A DNA stretch of 64,000 bases, taken from NCBI GenBank assembly GCA_031763025.1, contig JASSKH010000041.1, forward strand, positions 682,001-746,000. The letters are read 5' to 3'. Below the pieces are notes generated by a model, which worked only from the letters and a program-made list of their open reading frames with translations, did not search any database and had not been told where the DNA came from. Origin of the DNA: Macrocystis pyrifera. Taxonomy: Eukaryota > Sar > Phaeophyceae > Laminariales > Laminariaceae. The translations under genes and the position numbers were made by a program. Below are positions 1-9,000 of this stretch, piece by piece (the stretch's first letter is position 1; each line of letters opens with the position of its first letter).

Positions 1-790
1 CGATCGTTTTACGCATGGAATACAGCGCACAGAACCCGTAAGAGTGCATACCTGGTACCTGGTACGTGTGGTAGCAGAACAGAGACGCCTGAGTTTTGGC
101 CTCAAAGCGTTGTACTAGTATAGACCGGGTACCTGGTACCTGGTACGAGGGTATACCTTAACGTGTTCCGTGGCCAAACATACTGCTCTACAAAGTATAC
201 TGGTAACCGATAAGGTATCAAAACAAAAAATGTCGGGTACTAGGTACGATTTTGAGGTGGTACGCACATTTTTTTCGGGAAACCATGTAAACGCGCTCGG
301 GTCGCAGCTTTAGCCTGAGTTAGGTTTGTGAAATTCTAGATCTACGTAGGGCTTGCTTGCGTCGCGAAGAAAGCTTCGACCCTGGCGCTGCTCCGCCACT
401 TGCAATGCTTGCTATTATTAATAATAGGACGGGCAGATTCGCGAGTCACGAAGGTGGTCTGCACAAAACTTCGGATTGATGTTGATGTCCTGGGCTTGCT
501 TTTCGTACTCGTAGCGCCTTTACGCGTTCCTTCTTTTTTTCCGGTGGTATCGCGGCCACAACGAATGCCAGATTTCGTACTCGACAAGCCTCAGACGCCA
601 AGAACATGTACACGCCGAGTGCGCTCCCTAAATATAAGCACATACCGGTAGTTGCTAACGAGGAAAACAAGCCGTTTTTTTTTTGTTATAGTGGGTCACC
701 CACCCCTCACTAGAAGCACGGATATCCACCCGCGCTTAGTCAGCTCTTCTTCACCACCAACCTGGCCCGGCCACCGCTATGTTTGCGCAG
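1..790. other. Upstream intron or intergenic stretch
   Basis: No exon can be supported here. The stretch holds two clusters of overlapping TACCTGGTAC motifs (about 49-67 and 130-146). A pyrimidine-rich segment ends at a CAG at 788-790 that looks like the 3' splice site of the first recognisable exon, so at least the right end is probably intronic. Earlier exons of the RS/WW gene must lie further left, outside the window or undetected. Confidence 0.4.
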
Positions 791-1117
791 CGAGGTCGAC
801 AAGCTCAAGGGTAGGAGGTCCGGCAGAGGCGACAGCCGTGGCAGGGGAGGAGACAGTCGTGGTGGTCGCTTCCGCCGCAGCCGCAGCCGCGACCGCAGCC
901 GCGACTATGGGCGGGGTAGAGACGACAGCCGAGACCGCAACCGCGACCGTTACAGTAGAGACCATGGTGATCGCGACCGGGACCGCAGCAGGCGGGACTC
1001 GCGCGACAGGTCCTCCCGGTACGGGGGCGGCGGCCGCGACAGAGACAGGGACAGTGATATGGGCAGGGGCCGTGATGGCGGCGACAGGGGTGGAGGGTTC
1101 CGCAGAGACTCTGGACG
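791..1117 (+). CDS. Exon: RS/RGG-rich domain
   Basis: It opens after a CAG acceptor with one base and then Glu-Val-Asp-Lys, and continues as dense Arg/Asp/Ser/Gly sequence with many RS, RD and RGG units. It ends at a GTGAGC donor in phase 2. The next exon supplies the single missing base, giving Arg, and continues Asp-Ser-Asp-Arg-Gly. The composition is that of an SR-type splicing factor RS domain. Confidence 0.65.
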
Positions 1118-3622
1118 GTGAGCTTTTCTGTCATGCGTGGGGCCTGGGCTGCTTGCTAATCGTGGTTTGTTGTCGCTCTGCCATAGACCGGGTGAGGTGT
1201 GTGCCAAGAGGCAATGGCGTGGTCATTGCTGTTCCAAGAGGGGTTGCTCTTGAATTTTCTCAAGGCTCATATTCGATGCACTGCAAAAGTCCGCTAGCCT
1301 AGCTAGGATCATGTTTGTCGGGTGACATTGGCCCATTTACATTTTTGCACCTACGTTTGGAACACAAACTGCTTGGAATTTATCGTGGACCTTTGCACTA
1401 TTTGTTAGCTTGAGTTTGAGTGTCCTCTGCTTACAACAGCGAAGGGAGCTGCCGGCTTTTCGTTCCGGCAAGACCTTACGGAGACTGTTAGGGCTGCCTC
1501 AACGCTCAACGTCTACGCGGTTTCGCGAAACGACCGTTGTTTCCTGTGGCTCCTCGTGGCTCCATGTGGCTCCACCGTGCTGTGAAGCCTCACCTACTCA
1601 TATCATTATCGTACTGCTTCGTTGTTATTTTCGAGTTTTCTTTGAAAAACAGTTCCGATCGTCTTGTAAATGTCAGAGCATCCGCCGACGCGTCGCGCTC
1701 CTCCGAAAGAGGCGACACTTTTGATTGCCACTGCTGCCCTTCTTTCGGGACGGGTTCCCGCCTATCACTAGCCCCCCCGGGACGCTCCAGAAGCACCCTC
1801 ACGAGGCTACCTCTTCGCCGCTCACCTGTATGTTCGTTCCTTTTTTGCCTTGCTCTCGTGTCTTTCATCCCCTTCATCGCGGTTCCTCAAATTTTCGCCT
1901 TGGTTTGCACCGCGGGGTGGATTCGAATTTTGTGGATTTTTCTTCTTTCCAAAAAGCAGTGACAGCGACAGGGGGCCTTCTATGCGCGGGGTAGACAGCA
2001 GAGGTGGGGGATACCCCGGTGAAGGCGGCAATCCCCCCTCCGGGGGGCGAGGAAGGGGGATGGTTCTTCCAGCGTGGATGACCAACCAACAGACACCTCA
2101 AAGTGGTGGCCCGGTAAGCTACTCGCCGCTACAAGCAAGCACTGGCCGTGTGCTCTGTCCGGCCTTTGCGGATGATGAGAAGTTGGTGTCTTGCGATGCG
2201 ACAAGGTAAGGTCGTCACTTCCAGATGTGGATGCTTCGGGGTTGGCGCGGTATGTGATTCACCTCATTTTTTTCATCACCACCTGCGTTACGTTTTCTAG
2301 CAAAAGCCACCTCTTTTTTGTCACCACCTGTTCGAGCAAAAGCCACCTCTTTTTTGTCACCACTTGTTTTTCGTTATCGAGCAAGAGTATTGCAGTTGGC
2401 CTCGACGCCAAGGAGGAGATCCCGTGCTGGATATCACGGTGAAGTTATGTCGTAAGTCCGTCCCACCGGTGATGTCGTGTCTGCGGAGGAATACCTGAGG
2501 GCGACAATCGCTGAGGAGAGCGCCCTATATAACACGCATGCTCCGGGGCATCTCGCATCGCGGCACGAAGAGCCACCAGCCAGCCAGTGGCAAGTCCAAG
2601 TCCTATGACGAAGGAAGAGGAGGGAGCGCACCAGTGCTATTGTCCGAGCTCGTGGGCTAAAAATGTTTAATCTAGCTGGACTCATCCGCCTGCGCGCCTC
2701 ACCCGCTCGTTCACAACTCGCTTATTTCCACCTCTCTTTCTTTTTCCGCCCCCCCCCCCCCCCCCCCCCCCCTGTGCTGTGTGCTTGGTGCGAGGCAGCC
2801 CCCCGCAGCGCCTCCTTCTTCCCAGCCCCCCCCCCAGGCCCCGTCGTCCCGGTTCGGTGCGCCGCTGCCAGCCCCCCCCCCAGAACGGGTCCTCTACGAC
2901 GGCTTCTCCGAGCTTCAAACCGGACGGGAGGACACAGGCACCGCCGAGCGGACCGCCCGCTTACCAGTCGCGCTTTGGACCGCCGACGACCAATCAGCAG
3001 TTCTCGCCCCAGCAAGCGGCTCCGCGCCAGCAGGTGGCCCCTTCTCATGGGCAGCAGCAGCAGCAGCAGCAGCAGCAGGATAACCGATCAGACCGTCAGG
3101 TGGGTGCTCGCAGTGTTTGTTCTGTTGCGATATTTTTTGGTTCTGCTTGCATTGGTCCCAAGAAAGGCAGGCGAGACCGGGGGGGAATCATGTTGAAGGT
3201 AAATCTGGCGCGGCGCGTTTTCGCATTCTGCAACCCCTACAGTGAAATAGTTTTAGAGACAGGAAATCTGCTATTGCCGGTGAGAAGTGGCGCAATGTTC
3301 TGCTCGGGTGGGCTGCCAAGGCCCGGACTGTCACCCTCTACCTGGACAATTATTTCGTTTCGTCTGTTCACATGACTACTCGCCACTTCAAGACGCTATG
3401 CTGGCCACCACGCCGTCTCAAACCAACGCGCAAAGCTCGGTGTTTTCGTCGCTTGATGCCTTCAGGTGATACCTGGGCAGCAGCAGCAACACGGGGCAGC
3501 AGCAGCAACAGCAGCAGCAGCAACAAGGACAGCAGCAACAGCACGTTCAGCAGCAGCAGCAAGGACAGCAGCAACAGCACGGTCAGCAGCAGCAGCAAGG
3601 ACAGCAGCAGCAGCCAGGACAG

Positions 3623-3674
<52 letters not shown>

Positions 3675-5071
3675 CAGGACAGCAGCAGCAACCAGGGCAG
3701 CAGCCAGGCAGGACTTCTCAGACGAACACGTTTGCGAGCCGACCGCCCTCTGGGTACGGTGCTCCTACTGCTCAGCCAGGGTTCGGCGCCGCCTTGCCCT
3801 CGGCATCCCGAAGCGCCCCCCCGCCTGGCTTCGCCCCCCCGTCGTTGCCTCCTCAAGTTAGCGCCGGTGTTTCACCGTCTTCACCTCAGTTCGCCCCGCA
3901 GCAGAGCCAGGGATACCAGCCTCCACAGCAGCCCGGCCAGCAGCCCGGCCAACAGCCCGGCCAGCAGCCCGGCCAGCAGCCCGGCCAGCAGCCCGGCCAG
4001 CAGCCTCCTCAGGTGGGTTGGAGTATTGTCCTTCCTGTGCTTACTCTATGTCTTGGTACCCTGATATAACTGTGCCTCGCTCCTACTAGAATGATATGTT
4101 GTGAGCGCAATGAGTGTTTGCGGAGATCGGGAATATATTTGGCCCGCTCTTGCGTGTAGCGACCTAAACAAACAGTTTCCGGCTTTCTTCCGCATAATAT
4201 TTCCGACGCCGTTCGTAGCACAGCAACCCTGTCTCCACATCCATAGATGCCCATGATTGAGCTGAGCGTGTGTAACCTCGTTTTTGGTTTGCGTTTCCCA
4301 CTGCTTTACAGGTACCGCCGCTCGGTTTCGGAGGGCCACCGGTGTCCGCCCCAGGAGGTCCGCCAGCGGGCCTGACAGGGGGCCTGCCAGGGGCCCTGCC
4401 GGGGGCCCCGCCGGGGGCCCCGCCAGGGGTGCCCCCTGGGCTGCCGCCTGGACTGCCCCAGTTCCAACCGCAACAGCCGCCACAGCAGCAACCCCAGGCG
4501 CAGCAACCGCAACACACGCAGCAGCGTGACCAATTCCCTCCTCGGCAACAACCGCCTTCGCTGCAGGCCCGTCCGACGGCGGGTTTGCCGCAGCAACCTC
4601 CCGTGCAGCCGCAGCCGGGGCAGCAGATCATGGGAGGACCGGGAGGACCCGGGCAGTTCGGCGGGCCGTACGCCGCTCCGCCGATGGTAGGGGGAGTTGC
4701 CCCGCCTGCGCAATATGGAGGGCGTGCAGGGGGCGCGGCGGTGCCCGCAACCGCGCCCAAGCCAGCGGTAGCACCACCGCTTTTGGACCCGTACGGTCGA
4801 CCGATTCCGCAGGCTAAGCCGCCGCAGCAACAAGCCCCGTCCCAGCCTCAACCGTCTGCGTCGTTACCGTTTAATACCCCTAGCGGACCCCCTCAACAGC
4901 CGCAGCAGCAACAGCAACAGAAGCAGCAGGAACAACAACCGCGTCAGCCCAAGCCTCAGCAGTTTGACGCCTACGGCCGTCCAATCCCCCATGAGCATCA
5001 ACAGCCTCCGCAACAGCAGCCGCCCCAACAGCTCCCACCTCAGCTGGACCCGTACGGCCGACCTATCGCCC

Positions 5072-5136
<65 letters not shown>

Positions 5137-5450
5137 GACAACAGCCGCAGCAGTCGCAACAGACGCAGCAGCCCCAGCAGCCCCAGCAGCCCCAGCCCCA
5201 GCAGCAACAGCAAACGAGCGCGGCAGCGGCGTTTGGCCAGTACGCGACGCAACAGCGTACCCAAGCGCCGGCCCCCGCCCCCACGCCGGCTCCAACTCCG
5301 GCCCCAGCCCCTATACCAGCTCCGGCACCGGCCGTCCCGGCTACCCCTGCGTTGCCTGCTGGCTGGCAGGCGGTCCCGGACAAGAGCAGCGGGGACACAT
5401 ACTACTGGAACAAGGCTACGGGACAGACAACCTGGGATTTTCCGAAGTAG
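791..5450 (+). CDS. RS/RGG-rich, Pro/Gln-rich WW-domain protein (3' part of gene)
   Basis: Gene-level entry; exons are at 791-1117, 1960-2113, 2799-3099, about 3466-4012 and 4312-5450. Exon ends and starts agree in phase throughout. The order is an Arg/Ser/Asp/Gly-rich region like the RS domain of splicing factors, a Gly-rich linker with the motif [12 protein letters not shown], long Pro/Gln tracts, three spaced copies of a D-P/A-YGRPI motif, and a C-terminal WW domain (two Trp, YYW core, TTWDFPK end) directly before the TAG stop. RS plus WW plus proline-rich composition points to a nuclear pre-mRNA processing role, which is inference. The N-terminus is missing. The frame shifts by one base at the C10 run at 2872-2881, possibly at G4 3493-3496, and at the CAG tract near 5073, so the gene is either mis-assembled in repeats or broken. 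Confidence 0.6.
1118..1959 (+). other. Intron of the WW gene
   Basis: GTGAGC donor at 1118 and a T-rich tract ending in AAAAAGCAG at 1959. I see no gene or repeat inside. Confidence 0.5.
1960..2113 (+). CDS. Exon: Gly-rich linker with LPAWMT motif
   Basis: It is phase-compatible with the preceding exon and ends at a GTAAGC donor in phase 0. It encodes Gly/Arg-rich sequence followed by the motif Leu-Pro-Ala-Trp-Met-Thr-Asn, a short hydrophobic element often seen after RGRG runs in RNA-processing proteins. The following intron, 2114-2798, contains a roughly 30 bp repeat of an AAAGCCACCTCTTTTTTGTC unit around 2300-2360. Confidence 0.6.
2799..3099 (+). CDS. Exon: Pro/Gln-rich segment with frame offset at C10
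   Basis: A poly-C pyrimidine tract and GGCAG acceptor precede it. The 5' half is open in one frame (Pro/Ala-rich, SSRFGAP) and the 3' half in the next frame ([16 protein letters not shown], then a Gln run), with the switch at the C10 run 2872-2881. One C fewer would join them. It ends CGT-CAG at a GTGGGT donor in phase 0. Confidence 0.55.
3052..3078 (+). repeat. CAG trinucleotide tract (poly-Gln)
   Basis: About nine uninterrupted CAG units inside the preceding exon, read as glutamine in the exon frame. Confidence 0.85.
3466..4012 (+). CDS. Exon: Gln/Pro-Gly low-complexity region
   Basis: After TTCAG the exon can start at 3466 in phase 0 (Val-Ile-Pro-Gly-Gln). The long Gln frame with GQQQQHG-type repeats begins only after the G4 run at 3493-3496, so there is either a one-base offset or a later acceptor near 3499. 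It continues through Ser/Ala/Pro sequence and a run of PGQQ repeats, ending CCT-CAG at a GTGGGT donor in phase 0. Confidence 0.55.
3490..3710 (+). repeat. Imperfect CAG/CAA repeat array
   Basis: CAG/CAA codons interrupted by GGA, CAC, GTT and CCA, in repeating blocks of roughly 27-30 bases that encode Gly-Gln-Gln-Gln-Gln-(His/Pro) units. This is a coding low-complexity array. Confidence 0.8.
3928..4008 (+). repeat. 12 bp minisatellite CAGCCCGGCCAG (PGQQ repeats)
   Basis: About seven nearly perfect 12 bp units encoding tandem Pro-Gly-Gln-Gln, immediately before the exon end. Confidence 0.8.
4312..5450 (+). CDS. Terminal exon: Pro-rich region, DPYGRPI repeats, WW domain
   Basis: The exon starts after CTGCTTTACAG in phase 0 ([10 protein letters not shown]). 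A Gly/Pro minisatellite and a Gln/Pro region follow. Motifs [21 protein letters not shown] and [10 protein letters not shown] occur near 4786, 4967 and 5044. The last of these runs into a CAG tract, where the sensible frame moves by one (frame start at 5076 instead of 5074). The frame downstream of the tract gives Gln-Pro repeats, Pro-Ala repeats and a WW domain of about 30 residues at 5349-5447, followed by TAG. WW domains bind proline-rich ligands; here the domain sits at the extreme C-terminus. Confidence 0.65.
5076..5132 (+). repeat. (CAG)19 tract
   Basis: Nineteen uninterrupted CAG units. The two bases AG at 5074-5075 separate it from an in-frame CAG at 5071-5073. A single C missing before them would keep the upstream and downstream frames joined. 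Confidence 0.85.
5349..5447 (+). other. WW domain coding segment
   Basis: Reads [14 protein letters not shown], then [18 protein letters not shown] and a stop. Both signature tryptophans, the aromatic YYW core and the conserved Thr-Thr-Trp are present, so a functional ligand-binding fold is expected. Confidence 0.85.
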
Positions 5451-5911
5451 TCACGTAGGAAGGATCGGGGGACGCGGTGGTTCCTGCAACCGTTGTTTGT
5501 AGCGCAGCCGTTGACCATATTGTGTTGGGGTTGTCTTGTCAAGGACTGTTTGGGTTCGTTCGCATTTTAGTTTTTTTCAAATCAGCAAAGGGCAGGCAAC
5601 ATCGCCTTAAGGGAGGTCTGACGTTTTGTAGCACTTCACGGTAAAAGGATGCACTTTTTATATGGCGAAAGGCTACAATAATACAAAATCGCGCTGCGCT
5701 CGTTTTATCTTTGCGTGAAATTGTGGGCGGTGTCCTGCTATAGCTGCCGAGCGAAGGTCCAGCTGGCGTTGGTTTCACGTCACATGATGGAAGTTTCAGC
5801 TCTGACGCATTCATGAGGGTTGGGGTTTACAGTCTCAAAAAGGGACTACGTTGTAAAGGGGATCGGTTCGAAGCCCTGGTGAAGCTTGTGATTTGTGCCC
5901 GCGTGATTTCC
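5451..5911. other. Convergent 3' region between WW gene and carrier gene
   Basis: This spacer of about 460 bases lies between the TAG of the plus-strand WW gene and the proposed TGA of the minus-strand carrier gene. It presumably carries both 3' UTRs. No gene or repeat is evident. Confidence 0.5.
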
Positions 5912-6047
5912 TCAAAAAATAAATGACGTCGGAAAAAAAACTGCGGGCACGAAGTAAGCCCCGCCGGTACCCCGTACCGTCGCGCCTTCTTCTGGCATGG
6001 GATACCAGCTGCACACTGTGCCTGTCTTCGACAAAGTGCTCATGATA
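5912..6047 (-). CDS. Possible terminal carrier exon
   Basis: A strong acceptor (CTCTTTTTCCACCAG) precedes it. The start phase matches exon 6 and it stays open to TGA at 5914-5912. The encoded tail (IMSTLSKTGTVCSWYPMPEE) has no recognisable domain. Confidence 0.4.
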
Positions 6048-9000
6048 CTGGTGGAAAAAGAGGGGTGAGTCCCTTGAGGTTCACGAGGGTCGCGGAGCAC
6101 AACTTGCGTTCGATTTTTCCGAGGATTTCGGAGTTGTGCGACTTCAGTATATTTTTTTCTCGTGGGGACCATTACATTTCTCGCGTTTCAACAGAGCCGG
6201 TAGGTCGATTGGGCCCTTATGTACGTGCATATCATGTAGCTGCAACAGTGGGTAGTCTTCGTAATTTTGTGCCAACAACCTAAGCGCGTGTGGGCCCGTC
6301 GGCTGTGCCCTCTAGTTTATACTCTAGTACGAAGTATGGTAGTCAACTAAACGTTGTTCGAGTTACTATCAACTAACTGTTGTACTCCATCCAGCACCTT
6401 TTTTTCTGGCACATGATATTATTGCCTGAACTGCGCTCCGACTAGTTTAGTCACCGTACCTGTCGTCTAGGAATTGTTTGATGTGGTGGTCGACGAGATA
6501 AGTAAAGGTCACATACGTGGTATGTTGCAAGACGCAGGACACCAAGCTGACGCTACAAACGACGGTTTTCTTCATGTATTGTCGCAGAACACCGTCAACA
6601 ACTAATAGGCAAGTTGGCCAAAGTGTGCAGCAACTACTAATAATTGGATTGCTCCAGTCACCCTGAAAGACTGACCAGCTGGCGGACGATGTTTCTCGTC
6701 ACCGGACATCCTTGGCACATCCCCGGGGTTCTTAATAAGCGGATTTATTTAGATCTTGCTGATTTATTCGTACAAGCATCTGCAACTAAACATGGTCTAC
6801 TATGAAAAGTACATTTATCTACAGCATCTCTCAAGTGGGCAACCAGGGTGACCATCTCACTCGGGTGATTCAGCGATGCTGGTCCCGGACTAAGCGTGAT
6901 CATTCGGCTTGACCATCATTCTGCAGAATTCGCGGGTTTAATGGATCCAACCGTACCCCTCATTGGTGGCCGGTGATTCTTCATCCGAGAGATGAATAAA
7001 AATACCCAGTTGGTAGGTTTTCATCAGGAAAAGTTCAAACGTGTCCGTCCGTCCGTCCGTCCGTCCGTCCGTCCGAATGATCAATACTGCAATCGAGTTA
7101 TATACCTGGTAATAAGTAGACTGGCCATGCCGTGCACGCCAAGAATATATGCGTCACGCCGCGCGATGGCGGCGGCCTCAGGGTCAACCGAGCTCTGCGT
7201 ACCGTCGTCTATCTCGTTTTGCACGAAACGCTTGATAGCGTTGTCAAGGGTAGGAGCGGGCTTGAATACAGTGGGGAAGAGCCGAGCAGGCGTTTGCTCG
7301 ACAGACAGGGCCCAGGGTACTTTTTTCGCTAAAGAGTAGAAACGAGTCCTATCAAGCATTATCGTTTTTTTAGCACTTTTTAGTTCTCTTGTATGTACCA
7401 GGTACTGGCATGTGTTAACCATGCGTGGTTATTCGCTTTTGATTTCTATTTTCCGAAAAAGTACAATAAAAACAACCGCAGATCCTGAACGATGACACCT
7501 GTTTATAGCAGACCCCTGACGGATACCACGGATAAAAAGCTCGGCTTGCCTCCGTTCATTGCAGTACGGTCCAAAATTTTCGGCCGTGGCTGGTCAAGAA
7601 CCCACCACCGCCGACCCCCTACCCTACTCCTCCAAGTCTCTCTAATGGCTGTGCGCAGCGCTCAACGCTTGCACCCGAGGATGACCCGAGTCGGACTAGG
7701 GAAATATCGCGTCTACCCTTCTGTTACAGTCTCGAGCTCCTCTACGACTTTCGTTCGCGCGAGTATCAAGTCCTCCGTCGTTTCAGCGACGGGTTCTGGA
7801 ACCTCGGCCATTAACCTCTTCATAAACTGCACAGGAGGAGGAGGAGGTAATGCAAGCGTTCGGCAACGGGGGATAGCGGGAGTGGAAGGGGAGAGGTTTG
7901 TAATAAGAGGTGGGATTTCGCTTTCATGTGCCCGTCTCTGTCTGCCGTACACGACTTGTTGAGAGAGAGCAAGGGAAACAATGGCTGTCGACAAAAAAAA
8001 CGGAATGACGCGCATCTTCCCCAACCATCGCATGCAGCAGATCGTACTAATGGCGTTGCAGTAAGAGCAGTGCCCAATTCCGCATCTCTCACCTACCCAC
8101 CAACGCAGCAGATCATTGCTAGTTAGCATTTTTTCGACCTCAAGGACTTTCGGAAACCCAAGACAGTATTGCTGTCGCTTCGTAGGAATTCGCACAGCCA
8201 GGATATTTGCACGTAACTATCGTCAAAATCGTGTGCGTTATTGGACGGCGGCGTACGGCGTACGTCGAACGCTTCAGGCAGCCCGGAAGGGGTCTCTATA
8301 TTTTCGGCGCCGTCAAATTTCGAAAAATGCATTCGCTCGTAACAAGGTACCGACCGACGGCAGGCGTAGACTACCGACGGACAACAGGCGTTGACTGCCA
8401 ACGGATGGCGGGTGTGAATAAATTTCCGATGGACGAGCCCCACAATTCACGACGCGTTTCCCACCTCGTAGACCAGGTACTGCACGCCGATCATCGGCAC
8501 GACAGACACCAGCCTGGGAGTGAGTGAGTTGTAGAAGCTTCCTATGCCTTCCTCCCGCAGCATCCGGGAGAAGCAATTCAAAATCCCTTTGTACTTGACG
8601 GTCGATATGCTCGATTGCGTCACCAGCCTCGTCTTGATCGTGTCCATCGGGATCATTATAGTCACCGACCCCGCCGCCGCCATGCACCTGCAAATATCAC
8701 CAGGTACACCAGCAAGTCAAGTCAAGGCGGGGGGGGGGGGTGAGGGCACGGGGGGGTCCGGGCCTTGAGCTCGGGAGTCGCACGTGATGTTCACAAAATC
8801 CGTCAAAAGACATAGAAACAGAGTCAACGAGATGAGTTGGGACAGTAGCTCGGATACTGTGCACGTTTGTATGTCCTGACTGAGGGTGGACGATCAAAGT
8901 TTGTCACAACGAACAGCCAATTTACACATGCGATGTGCTTGCCGTTCCGCACGAACGCAAGGTGCTCTACAGACGAAGGAAGCCCCCCCTCCTTGCTCCC

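Noticed and set aside
652..1302. A 216-residue plus-strand reading frame overlapping the RS exon
   Set aside because: It is the out-of-frame shadow of Arg/Asp/Gly codons (Ala/Thr/Val-rich) and runs through the GTGAGC donor at 1118.
2396..2451. Possible extra 56 bp exon of the WW gene with GTAAGT donor
   Set aside because: Exons 1960-2113 and 2799-3099 already join in phase 0; inserting this piece would break the phase.
3368..3856. Minus-strand poly-Leu reading frame
   Set aside because: Antisense of the CAG array; poly-Leu arises from CTG and has no splice or start support.
4864..5295. Minus-strand Ala/Val-rich reading frame
   Set aside because: Antisense shadow of the terminal WW-gene exon and its CAG tract.
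5858..5885. B-box-like GGTTCGAAGCC suggesting a tRNA
   Set aside because: No A-box or tRNA fold upstream.
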